Source: Funneliformis mosseae (taxonomy: Eukaryota > Glomeromycota > Glomeromycetes > Glomerales > Glomeraceae). From it: DNA of 13,442 nt. The notes under the pieces are model-generated. The model had not been told where the DNA came from and ran no database searches. It saw only the letters and a program-made list of their open reading frames with translations. The stretch covers positions 1 to 13,442 of the forward strand of contig CAJVPP010002817.1 in assembly GCA_910592005.1 (NCBI GenBank). The letters are read 5' to 3'. Positions 1 through 7,602 of the stretch are shown piece by piece; within the stretch, counting starts at the first letter, position 1, and each line of letters opens with the position of its first letter. The position numbers and the translations under genes are program-made.

Positions 1-545
1 TAATAATACTAATTGGTTGAATATTATTAATTATTTATTTAACAAGATATTGTTAAAATTTATATTGATTTTTCTCTGAATAATAATGTTTATAAATTCT
101 TATATCTTGATTATCTTCTTAAATTTTTTGATTATTTAGCTATAATTTAGTATTTATAAATATTTGAAAGTATATTATTAAATAAAGAATTTATTTATTT
201 CAGATAAAAAATATTTGATAAATCTCATTAATTTTACTATATTTAGTAATATTATACTTATTTCTTAAATGGGTTATTTTATTTTCAGTAGATTTACTAC
301 TTTCAATATATTTTTCCACATAAAATTTGATCAGAAGTATTAACAACTTTACAGACTATTACTTGATATGATATACATTTACTTCTTATATCTTTTTATT
401 CAAGTAATTTCTAATTTAATTAGTTTTAGTATTACTGGTTAATAGAATTAGTTTCATTTTCATTAAGTAATAATGCATTATTATTAAGACTTTTACTTTC
501 ATTAAGTGGTAATGCATTATCAGGATTTTTACTTTCATTATAAAT
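1..545 (-). pseudogene. decayed hAT (BED zinc-finger) transposase, N-terminal part, runs off left edge
   Basis: Translated minus-strand pieces look like the N-terminal part of a hAT transposase but are broken by stops and frameshifts. From high to low coordinate: a low-complexity Asn/Ser-rich stretch (about 540-440) that ends in stops; then, near 353-305, a segment reading CKVVNTSDQILCGKIY; then, after a frame change near 305-320, a segment reading STENKITHLRNKYNIT (about 290-240). The last two resemble a BED finger (Cys pair, then H-x-L-R-N-K-H), with the second Cys changed to Val and the last His to Tyr. At about 50-1 the reading LVK-stop-IINNIQPISII resembles the conserved hAT stretch that follows the finger (L-x-x-W-I-x-x-D-x-Q-P-F), with the Trp codon turned into a stop. 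Family assignment is from motif memory, not a search. The gene cannot be functional as it stands. The C-terminal catalytic part would lie left of the window. Confidence 0.5.
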
Positions 546-550
546 GACAT
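457..550 (-). repeat. 40-bp tandem repeat, 2.4 copies, inside the transposase remnant
   Basis: The unit around TTTCATTAAGT-RR-TAATGCATTAT occurs at 457-483 and 497-523, and a partial third copy starts at 533, giving a period of 40 bp. On the minus strand it encodes a repeated peptide (NESKNPDNALPLNESKS), open from about 547 to a stop near 434. A second minus-strand frame starting at an ATG at 550 is also open for about 43 codons. The Asn/Ser-rich reading is more protein-like, but both are short. Confidence 0.55.
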
Positions 551-829
551 CTCATCTTTAATTGCTAAAAATATTTAGATTTTGAATTCGTTAAGTTTGA
601 TTTTAATGATTATCAGATAATTCATATAACTTAAAGTATGATTATTTTTTTTATTAAAGACTTGAGTAATAAGACAAATTATTACATAATAATGAGACAA
701 TTTATCTTTTCATTTGCTAATATAAATTTCATTTTTAAATAGAAAATTCAATTTTTTTAAAACATATATAAAATAAAGTAATTTAATCAAATTTTTTATG
801 CTTAATTTAGCAAAAAAAAGCCAGTCTTA
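546..829. other. AT-rich stretch, no gene seen
   Basis: This stretch is A+T-rich sequence with homopolymer runs. It lies between the transposase remnant and the repeat array. I saw no open frame of useful length on either strand, no hairpin and no clear element end. Confidence 0.5.
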
Positions 830-936
830 GAAAGATTAATATATTATTAATCTCATTTTTAAAAAGACAGAATCTCAAAAAAACTCATACTTATATCATA
901 TATTATCTAAGAAAGGTTAAAGGAATAATTAGATAA

Positions 937-1690
937 ACTATTCTAAAAAAGAAAAATAGTTAATATCATTTTTAAAAAAAAATATATATAAATATAAAAT
1001 TCAAACATTCACCTAATATTGTAATATAAGTTAAATAAAGTTTCTAAAAGAAAAGAGAAAAGAATTAGTTAATACTATTTCTCAAAAAAAGAAAATTTTG
1101 ACAATCATACAAGATTGTAGTTCAACAATTCTCAAAAAATAAAATTAACAAATACTACCTAAGATTATAGCCTAAGTCAAACAAATTTTCTAAAAGAAAA
1201 GAAAGAAGAAGTTATTAATATTATTTTCAAAAAAAAAAAAATAAAAATCTGACGTTCATATAAGATTGTAGTTCAACAATTCTATAAAAAATAAAATAAA
1301 CAAATATTATCTAAGTAATAGCCTAACTTGTACAAAATTCCTAAGAAAAAAGAGAGAAGAAATGCTTAATTCTTCTCTTAAAAAGAAAAAATAAAATCCT
1401 GATATCCATCTGAAATTGTAATCTAATTCTTAAAAAAGAAAAAACAAACATTAATACTGTTCTAAAAAAAAAAAAATTATAAATAAGATATTAACTAAAT
1501 TCATATTATAAGTTGAACCAAATTTTTAAAAAAGAAAAAACAGGAATATTAATACTGTTTTTAAAAGAAAAAAAAGAAAAACTTGACTTATGTTTAAGAT
1601 TATAGTCTAAGTTTAACATTTACTAAAAAGAAAAATAAATAGTTAATACTATTTTTAATATTTTTTTAAAAAAAAAGAAAGTCCAACACT
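937..1690. repeat. irregular A/purine-rich minisatellite-like array (about nine units)
   Basis: Diverged units of roughly 60-105 bp follow each other. A typical unit has TTCTAAAA(A)GAAAA, then TTAATACTATTTTTAAAAAAA, then a block like AAGATTATAGTCTAA. Unit starts lie near 941, 1041, 1126, 1187, 1280, 1337, 1427, 1523 and 1619. Two neighbouring units also form a higher-order period near 150 bp: the block GATTGTAGTTCAACAATTCT recurs at 1113 and 1264, and the TTTCTAAAAG block at 1041 and 1187. The plus strand is strongly A/G-biased. On the minus strand each unit is a pyrimidine tract ending in AG, like a 3' splice site. Degenerate tandem duplication fits the spacing better than simple A-richness. 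A function is unknown. Confidence 0.6.
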
Positions 1691-1786
1691 TTTTTTACAG
1701 AATATATTAAGTAATCTAACCTATATTCCTGTTTTTTCTACTATAAAAAGTTTTTTTTTAATAATAGAAAGTTAGAAAAAAAATTA

Positions 1787-1927
1787 TTACAATATTACAT
1801 TGTTACAATTTTCTTTTTTAGACTTCTTAGATGATCTGATTCCATTCAATCTTAATCTATCTATAAAATGACTATCTGATCTATCTGATTTATCTGACGG
1901 ATGATGAATGAATGTTTTTAAATTCAT
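1787..1927 (-). CDS. small hypothetical protein or exon, Ser/Lys-rich (46 aa)
   Basis: An ATG at 1927 opens a frame to TAA at 1787-1789, and the frame stays open upstream of the ATG to about 1956. The product begins MNLKTFIHHPSDKSDRSDS and continues with a basic segment (DRLRLNGIRSSKKSKKEN). The composition (Ser, Asp, Lys, Arg) is far more protein-like than random translation of this AT-rich DNA, and there is a three-fold Ser-Asp-Lys/Arg repeat. No domain is recognised. It lies on the same strand as, and upstream of, the decayed transposase at 1-545, with the pyrimidine/AG array between them. It could be a remnant of that element's N-terminal exon or an unrelated small gene. Confidence 0.35.
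   Translation of the reverse strand: MNLKTFIHHPSDKSDRSDSHFIDRLRLNGIRSSKKSKKENCNNVIL
1872..1898 (-). repeat. 9-bp tandem repeat, three copies, in frame within the small ORF
   Basis: The plus strand reads CTATCTGAT, CTATCTGAT, TTATCTGAC. Because the unit is nine bases it adds exactly three codons (Ser-Asp-Arg/Lys), so it keeps the minus-strand frame at 1787-1927 open. Confidence 0.7.
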
Positions 1928-2102
1928 AAAATTTATTCTAGACTTCAGTATTAGTTATTATACTAGGTAATAGGAATCATTAAAGCATTCAAATTAGTAG
2001 ATCAATTATACTTAAATTTTAGCTAATCATAAATCAATATTATGTTTTTCACATGATTTGTAGATCACATGTTAGGCAGATACTACAAACTACTCTAAGA
2101 GA

Positions 2103-2168
2103 AGCATTCTTAACCTAAGGTAGAGGTGTAAACTTTTATCCTAAACTGGGGTGTACTATAAGATTTGA
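2103..2168. repeat. inverted repeat arm A
   Basis: This 66-bp segment is the reverse complement of 2757-2823 with about 90 percent identity judged by eye. Shared blocks include CTTAACCTAAGGT, AGGTGTA, ACTTTTATCCTAAAC and GGGGTGTA. Similarity fades outwards into 2050-2100, where a CACATG-containing block is weakly related to the matching flank of the other arm. It is probably the end of a diverged, truncated copy of the element at 2771-3212, in opposite orientation. Confidence 0.6.
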
Positions 2169-2756
2169 TGAGTTTTATTAGCCTGATTTATTTGTGTTAT
2201 ATATATCTTAGAATTTTCGCAATGTTTTCAAAAAAATATAACAAAGAAATGCTTAACTTAAATAAATTTTGTAGTATTTAATGCAGAGTTTTAAAGGAAA
2301 AGTGAAAAAAATATTTCTCGCAACTTTATTTTTCGTTTTAAAAGATTTATTATTAAATAAAACATATGATTTATTCATTTTGTTAAAAATGATTATTTAT
2401 TGAGCAAAAACAAACTTAATAAATACATAATTTATATTTTACTATATCTTTACTAATAGAATATAACAGCTATATAAGCTTCTATAACTATAAAGCAGTT
2501 GTCATAGCAATAGACTATCTTAACAATACAGTATTTATTTATTACATTTTATTATAAGTTTTTAATAAAAAATATTTTGGCATATTTTATTTTAAAAAAT
2601 TGGTTCAACCATAGAATAAAAGTAAATAAAATAAAATAAACCTGTAAAAAAAAAAATAACTTACTTTTCTAAAACGAAATTTATAGTGAATGAAGTAGTA
2701 AACGAAGTGAGCTGTAAAAAAAAAAATTAAAAAAAAATAATCTCTTATTTATATAT
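2169..2756. other. AT-rich spacer between inverted arms, no gene seen
   Basis: No supported open frame is visible. The only structure noted is a short direct repeat, CTGTAAAAAAAAAAA, near 2642 and 2712. The two inverted arms at 2103-2168 and 2757-2823 bracket this stretch, so it could be the loop of a large hairpin or simply sequence between two element copies. Confidence 0.45.
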
Positions 2757-2823
2757 ATTAGATCTTATAATACACCCCGGTTTAGGATAAAAGTCTACAC
2801 CTCCACCTTAGGTTAAGGATGCT
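2757..2823. repeat. inverted repeat arm B
   Basis: This arm is the reverse complement of 2103-2168, with few mismatches over about 66 bp. It starts at the ATCTTATAA-TACACCCC side and ends at AAGGATGCT. It also forms the left part of the foldback-like element that continues to about 3212. Confidence 0.6.
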
Positions 2824-3212
2824 CCTTCAAGAGACCCAGAAAAATTCTTCGATCACGTGATATTTAGCCCGCATTATGCATAATCCATAAACCCTGCCCT
2901 AACTATAAATCTAAGGATGTGATGGTTCTTGTGTGACAAATATGATTTTCACTATTGTAAAAATTCAAGTCCCTAGAATACTTATGAAAATGGAAAACGC
3001 GAAGGGTGTTATACAGGTGATAAATAATTTTGGATCACATGATCAAAGAATTTTTTCTGGGTGCTCTTGGGGTAGTTGACACCACATGCATGGTTTCAGC
3101 TCTAACCGAAAGTGTCCTTCGGACAACTAGTCCCATGTATAAATAAATTTTTTAAGGTACTTATCACGTGATATGTACAGTTGCGGTGGATAAGGTCCTG
3201 AACCCGGGGTAC
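2771..3212. mobile_element. possible foldback / long-TIR non-autonomous element
   Basis: The left part begins TACACCCCGGTTTAGGA, and the right part, read in reverse complement, begins TGTACCCCGGGTTCAGGA. Further in, 2821-2862 is an inverted copy of about 3033-3075, sharing CCCAGAAAAA-TTCTT-GATCA-GTGAT. The right arm seems to carry about 100 extra bases. Palindromic CACGTG/CACATG blocks sit at about 2854, 3034 and 3163, and a small hairpin (CCGAA..TTCGG) near 3108-3124. No coding frame is evident. Both ends are uncertain because similarity to the copy at 2103-2168 continues past the TACACCCC terminus. Sequence just outside the right end (GGACACCCTGTA) resembles a mariner-type terminus, but no partner was found. 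Confidence 0.35.
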
Positions 3213-3490
3213 ATTTTTTAAGGACACCCTGTAAAAATACCATGGAATACATGTGACATATGAGACGTTTTAATTTCTTAAAATTTGACAATTTAGGTTA
3301 GTACTAAAAAAAGGTGTGGTTGGTTTAACGTTTATAAATACAAATTCGTAATACATTGAATTTGTACGGTTTATCGATCACATCAAATTTATTTGCTACA
3401 TAAAAATTTACTAGATTAACCAATAAATAATTTATTAAAATATTTAAACTTTTAAAAAGTATTAAACATTTTTAAGAAGAAAATAATTGA

Positions 3491-3545
3491 AAAATTTGTC
3501 ATAATAACACCTTATCGTAATCTCATTTTCAAGATATGATTAATC
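3491..3545 (+). repeat. dispersed direct repeat, copy 1
   Basis: This copy starts AAAATTTGTCATAATAA and ends TTTTCAAGATATGATTAATC. It matches 4512-4567 in the same orientation at about 85 percent by eye. The repeat contains a TTATCGT half-site and, in copy 2, the complementary ACGATAA, so it can form a short stem. Confidence 0.6.
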
Positions 3546-3577
3546 CCATCAAATATTACATCAATTACGAGTTAATG

Positions 3578-3671
3578 TTAGAATTAGGTTTAGGGTTAGA
3601 GTTAGAGTCGGATATGATTTTATAAAACAACAATTAGTTAGTTAACATTAAGGTTAGGTTTAGAGTTAGGT
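3578..3671 (+). repeat. two short telomere-like TTAGGG-variant arrays
   Basis: At 3578-3607 five hexamers run in register: TTAGAA, TTAGGT, TTAGGG, TTAGAG, TTAGAG. At 3648-3671 four more follow: TTAAGG, TTAGGT, TTAGAG, TTAGGT. Each array is preceded by GTTAA-nn-TTA, so the pair also looks like one unit of about 70 bp duplicated. It lies just upstream of a Helitron-like 3' end. It could be an interstitial telomere-like tract or internal element sequence. Confidence 0.55.
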
Positions 3672-3766
3672 TTGATTATTTTTAAAAAAACACCAAAATT
3701 CAAACTTATTTTAAATTTGATATGCTAAAACTTTAAAAAATTTATTTCACGTCATTTAGCTAACCC

Positions 3767-3795
3767 CCAGGGCATCGTCCTGGTAAAACCGCTAG
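3767..3795 (+). mobile_element. Helitron-like 3' terminus
   Basis: A GC-rich hairpin (stem CCAGG at 3767-3771 with CCTGG at 3779-3783, 7-base loop) is followed by TAAAACCG and then CTAG at 3792-3795, next to a T. A short hairpin about ten bases before a terminal CTRR, with insertion next to T, is the known signature of Helitron 3' ends. It is a GC-rich island in AT-rich surroundings. The element body should extend leftward. I could not fix its 5' TC end, so its length is unknown and no Rep/helicase frame is visible. It is probably a non-autonomous copy. Confidence 0.55.
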
Positions 3796-4203
3796 TTTAA
3801 TGTTAATAATTTATTGCGACAATCAATATTTTTTACAATTTATACAATTTTATGGGTTAATATTTAAAATATTTTGTTTATTTAAATATTGGACATTAAT
3901 AATTGTCAAAAAAAAATTTTACATTTTTTCATATATTTTGTAAACTAAAATCTCATTCAACTTCCACTCCATATAGTTAAACACTTTTAATCATTGTAAT
4001 GCGCATTAGATTAAAATCGATTTCGATTCGATTTTCGATTATTAGAATTCCAATCCCTACTGTACTACTATAAACAAAATAATCATCTGATGAAGATACA
4101 AATTTATTTATAATTTATAATTAAAATAATACCCTTTGTATCATACAAAGGACTTTACGCGATAAAAATTAAATTAGTATCATCAATTTTGATTTAAAAT
4201 TAA
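3796..4203. other. AT-rich intergenic stretch with a lone element-like end
   Basis: No gene is seen. At about 4014-4060 a run of TCGATT-type short repeats (AAAATCGATTTCGATTCGAT) is followed by ATTAGAATTCCAATCCCTAC. Read in reverse complement this starts TAGGGATTGGAATTC, which resembles a hAT-type terminus, but I found no opposite end. The block ATCATCTGATGAAGAT at about 4081 recurs at about 4650. Confidence 0.35.
4133..4151. repeat. perfect 19-base hairpin palindrome
   Basis: CCTTTGTAT, one C, then ATACAAAGG: nine base pairs with a single unpaired centre base. Such a tight loop suits a cruciform or a binding site better than an RNA hairpin. No function can be assigned. Confidence 0.5.
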
Positions 4204-4431
4204 TTAAAAAATATAATTGCCGATTAAGTTCAAGATTTTAAATACTTCATAACAATTTTTAATAAGTATCATAATACTTTTAATATTATTAGTTTTCGTT
4301 TTCTTCGAAACTTTTCTCTTTCTATACTTTTTCTTCATTACACACATTATTTCAACTTTCTTAACCAAAGGTCCATTGTAATTTATTTCAGATTTGTGGA
4401 TGAATGTTTTTTTTGAACTTGTTTTTGACAT
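4204..4431 (-). CDS. small lysine-rich hypothetical protein (75 aa)
   Basis: The ATG at 4431 lies in an A-rich leader (AATAATC before ATG), as is common for start codons in AT-rich fungi. The frame runs to TAA at 4204. The first two thirds are strongly basic (MSKTSSKKTFIHKSEINYNG, then KKKYRKRKVSKKTKTNN at about residues 33-49). The end is hydrophobic and AT-driven (IMILIKNCYEVFKILNLIGNYIF), so the true C-terminus may be shorter or spliced. No domain is recognised. The basic cluster would suit nuclear targeting or nucleic-acid binding, but that is inference. Direct-repeat copies lie at 3491-3545 and 4512-4567, so the ORF could be cargo of a repeated element. Confidence 0.3.
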   Translation of the reverse strand: MSKTSSKKTFIHKSEINYNGPLVKKVEIMCVMKKKYRKRKVSKKTKTNNIKSIMILIKNCYEVFKILNLIGNYIF

Positions 4432-4511
4432 GATTATTTTTTTTTATTTTTTTTTCAAAAAGTTATTTTTTAATTTGAAAATTTTTCATGTTCTTATATA
4501 GTTGTGGACCA

Positions 4512-4567
4512 AAAATTTGTCATAATAAACATCTTATCGTTATCGTGGTTTTCAAGATACGATAATC
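4512..4567 (+). repeat. dispersed direct repeat, copy 2
   Basis: This copy matches 3491-3545 in the same orientation, about 1.02 kb apart. It contains TTATCGTTATCGTGG and ACGATAA, a possible stem. It lies about 80 bp upstream of the start codon of the small basic ORF at 4204-4431. Confidence 0.6.
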
Positions 4568-5052
4568 TATAGTGTAATGAATTTTTGAGAATTAAAAATA
4601 CTTATTTTTTCTCTTTCACACGGTATTTCCCAAAATCATTGTAAAAAATCATCTGATGAAGATCACTTTATTCTTATCTTATATTCCAATTTGAGAATTT
4701 ATCGTATAAGCAATTAAAAATGTAAACTGATTAAATAAATTATGTAATAAAATTAATTAATCAGTGACATCACTTTCGCATTTTTTATTTTATTAACTCT
4801 AATAAATTAAAACTACGAAATCTAATAATCGGAAAATAAAAAAAATAAAAGAATAAAAATAAACGAAAAAAAATTAAAATAACGAAATTAACATTACAAT
4901 AATGAAGTTAAAATAGCAAAAGCGATAATATCAAAGGGGGAAAGGGAAGGATTAAATGGTATGTATGCAAAATAAGGAAGGCGACCTTTGTCAATCGTGT
5001 GCTGTAAAAGAACTTCAAAATCCCAGCTTATATAGTTTAATTAGAACAATCT
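4568..5052. other. AT-rich intergenic stretch, no gene seen
   Basis: Purine-rich runs (AAAGGGGGAAAGGGAAGG near 4935) and a slightly GC-richer patch at 4930-5030 are present. On the minus strand ACTATATAAGCTGGG near 5025-5040 resembles a TATA element, but no gene downstream of it could be supported. Confidence 0.4.
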
Positions 5053-5115
5053 GGTACCTTAACGTTTGACATCCTAATGATATGACACCTAACAATTTGG
5101 CAACCTAACGATATG
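5053..5115 (+). repeat. 16-bp tandem repeat, about four copies
   Basis: The units are GGTACCTTAACGTTT, GACATCCTAATGATAT, GACACCTAACAATTTG and GCAACCTAACGATATG. The shared core is CCTAAYRATWT with a 15-16 base period. Divergence between copies suggests it is old. Confidence 0.6.
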
Positions 5116-5209
5116 GAAGAGTTACGAAAATAGTGATTTTAATAGAAATATTCGAACTTGATCTACAAAGGCTAATCAAAAAGTAGCGGAGGCAGATTAT
5201 AAACAAAAA

Positions 5210-5302
5210 TTATGATTCTTCGTGTGAAATTATATTAAATGTAACGATATCCTTTTTGCCAATTTGTTTTCTACCATTATGTCTTCTGTTTAATTGTTCC
5301 AT
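5210..5302 (-). CDS. possible short ORF or exon (30 aa), basic N-terminus
   Basis: The ATG at 5302 runs to TAA at 5210-5212. The product starts MEQLNRRHNGRKQIGKKDIV and ends in HEES. The amino-acid make-up is protein-like for such AT-rich DNA, but it is very short and no domain is recognised. It may be a single exon or a gene remnant. Confidence 0.22.
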   Translation of the reverse strand: MEQLNRRHNGRKQIGKKDIVTFNIISHEES

Positions 5303-5577
5303 AGCCAAAATGCCTTATAATCAATATGTCCTTATTGAAATTTAAATAAAAATGGTGGGTTTCATTCGTAAAGAAATATAGTTGAAAGTAAGAATTAAGT
5401 TTACGTATCTATTGTATCTAATTGTACAGAACCAAAACTTTATTTACGTTGCATTAGATTAAATATTTCATCATTGTTAATAACTAAATAAACAAAGATC
5501 TACAAGTGAAAAAGATAAAAAAACCGTTACTGGAAAGTCAGATGGTCCATTTCTAAACTTGTTATTTAAGTTTTTAT

Positions 5578-6040
5578 TAGGGATGCTAATGGTCACGGTC
5601 ATAACCGGTCATAACCGTGACCGATCTCGGTCGATCAAAGGCTTCTGACCGACCGGTTGACCGACTGATTCTGACCGATTTTGACCGACCGGTTGACCAA
5701 CTGACTTGAGACTGAACCACCATGTTTTAAATAGTAAAAACACTTGTATTAAAAATTAAGAAAGTCAACATTTTATTTTAATGGTCTATAAATTAAAATT
5801 TTGAAATTTTGAAAAAAATTAAATCCCGATAATGCTGCGCCACTAAATAAAATTACAGAGTAGTTTTAAAAATGTCATGCTAGAATTGTTAAAGCAAGAA
5901 TCAAAATTATAAAATTAAAACTTTCTATTAAGCCAAAACTGCTCAATTATTTAACAATTAACGATCAGTTAAAATCGGTCAGTCGGTCAAAGGCCTTTGA
6001 CCGACCGTTGACCGACTACGAACGACCGTTACCATCCCTA
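5578..6040. mobile_element. hAT-type MITE, 463 bp, with 8-bp target duplication
   Basis: The element starts TAGGGATGCTAATGGTC and ends, in reverse complement, TAGGGATGGTAACGGTC: imperfect terminal inverted repeats of about 17 bp. It is flanked by a perfect 8-bp direct repeat, GTTTTTAT, at 5570-5577 and 6041-6048. An 8-bp duplication with TAGGG-type ends is diagnostic of the hAT superfamily. The subterminal 120 bp on the left and 80 bp on the right are packed with CGGTC/GACCG motifs in both orientations, a likely transposase-binding array and the most GC-rich DNA around. No transposase frame exists inside, so it would need a hAT transposase supplied elsewhere. Confidence 0.88.
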
Positions 6041-6312
6041 GTTTTTATTATTTACTTGCTTTACGATTAACTCCTGTCCCATTGGCGCAGTAAATTTTAA
6101 AATATTAAAAAAAAAGTATCGATATATATGTGCATAGTATTTACATACTCGAGTGACAATTCTGGACAAAATTATTCTATTATTTTTTTTCAAGATTAAT
6201 AAATGAGATTCTAACTTCTTATATATAATTTTTTTTTTATACAATCTTACAAACTCCGAGTTTCCTTAAAGATTATTGTTTTAAGAAAATAAATTATAAT
6301 CATAAATTAATG

Positions 6313-7184
6313 GGCCGTGCAACTTCGATTTTTCGGTTCACGTAACATTGAAATTTTAAAATCGACCCAGAGACCCGGAGTTTATTAATGATTTTTTAAA
6401 AAAGTTTGTATATAAATATTATTAGCCAATCATTAAGGGACAAGGCCGTGCAAAGTAAATTTTAGATTTTGTGACCCGACGTGTCAGTTTACGAAAATTC
6501 AGGATTTTTTTTTTAGTAAAATTCTTATCATATGACCTTACATAATAAAATCGGCATATCAGATTTTGTTTAAAAGAAAGCGACGAAAGAAAGATTTACA
6601 TAGATTTATCTTTATTTGTGTAATTTAAGATTTATTTGTGTGATATAGAATGACAATACATATAAAAAATCTTACATATGAAAAAGAAAAAAGAAATCGG
6701 GTGACCATGTCAATTTTAAAATTTTATCTAAAAATTTAAATTTTTCTTTGCCTGGCCTAATCATACGACAATCACATTTCATTTCAAATCATCTAAACTC
6801 CGTCAAAATGCCTATTACTATTCTAAGATTGAGAAGGTTTACCTGTTGATGAACCAAAAATAAAAGATTTTTTTTTGGAAATATATCGATTCTATATTTA
6901 TCACCTGACTAGTGGAAGCAGATTTTGAAGTGAAGTTTAACCCATCAAAAACATTAGTTGGAGAAAAAATTTCAGCACAATGTATTGCTCGGGAAGCTGC
7001 ATGAAACTAATGAGTTATAAGAAAGGAATTATACATTATGATAATACAATAAAGCTTTAATCTACCAATAAAATTACACTTTATAGTCACATTATAATCT
7101 TTTTATATATAAACTTTTTTTGTTAAAATTTGAAAAAGTGACCCGGCCGGGTGACATGAACTGAAAAATTGAAGTTGCATGGCC
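6313..7184. mobile_element. inverted-repeat element, about 870 bp
   Basis: The left end, GGCCGTGCAACTTCGATTTT, and the reverse-complemented right end, GGCCATGCAACTTCAATTTT, match over 34 bp (6313-6346 with 7151-7184) at about 29 of 34 positions. Most mismatches are transitions. A third, diverged copy of the terminus (AAGGCCGTGCAAAG) lies inside at about 6442, suggesting a nested or tandem insertion. GGGTGAC/GTCACCC-type motifs recur near both ends and around 6700. A 12-bp perfect palindrome ACCCGGCCGGGT sits at 7141-7152. I found no clear target duplication, so the superfamily is not assigned. A broken coding fragment lies inside at 6833-7004. Confidence 0.55.
6833..7004 (+). pseudogene. broken coding fragment inside the inverted-repeat element
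   Basis: Two adjoining open stretches on the plus strand look protein-like but are in different frames. The first, 6833-6928, includes PVDEPKIKDFFLEIYRF and HLTSGSRF, then TGA. The second, 6912-7004, reads VEADFEVKFNPSKTLVGEKI and ends ISAQCIAREAA, then TGA. The overlap of the two frames implies a frameshift or an intron I could not place. I do not recognise the family. It may be a degraded transposase segment or a captured host gene piece. Confidence 0.35.
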
Positions 7185-7602
7185 TTATAGAAGTCTCCTA
7201 TTTAAAAGTTCCTAATAAACACCTTCCTAATAATGTTAGGTGAGTTCATATTCATCTTTCAATTAAATGAATATACATAAATTAACAAAAAAATAATCTA
7301 AGTGTTGTTTTTATTTATTGAAGAGATTATTTCTTTTCAATAAAAATATAATTGTATATTAATTGCGTTACAAAACTCTAATCCCATTTTTGTCATACAA
7401 GGATTATTTTGACAAAAGTTTCGATGGTTTCGGATTATTTTGTCGCTTTATCAAGTTTTAACATATAGGTGTAATGTCAGTTAATCAAACCTTTGTTCAT
7501 CCCAAAAAAAAGTTAAAAACGATAATATAAATCATCAAAAAGATCTATTCGAAGCTCTGGAAAGTATGAGTTCACATGAATAAAATATTAAGGGTATATA
7601 GT
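7185..7602. other. intergenic stretch, no gene seen
   Basis: This is AT-rich sequence without a supported frame. GGATTATTTTG occurs twice, 32 bp apart (about 7400 and 7432). Confidence 0.4.

Noticed and set aside
937..1690. CRISPR-like array
   Set aside because: Units are diverged, of unequal length, without unique spacers between identical repeats, and the context is eukaryotic.
3219..3236. Mariner-type terminus (GGACACCCTGTA)
   Set aside because: No matching inverted terminus or transposase was found in the window, so it was not listed as a separate element.
3578..3671. A true telomere
   Set aside because: Only nine degenerate hexamers in two separate blocks, flanked by unique and element-like sequence on both sides.
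6038..6244. Minus-strand ORF of 68 codons
   Set aside because: It starts from AT-rich lysine/isoleucine codons and its end overlaps the terminus of the hAT MITE and its target duplication. The composition is that of random AT-rich translation.
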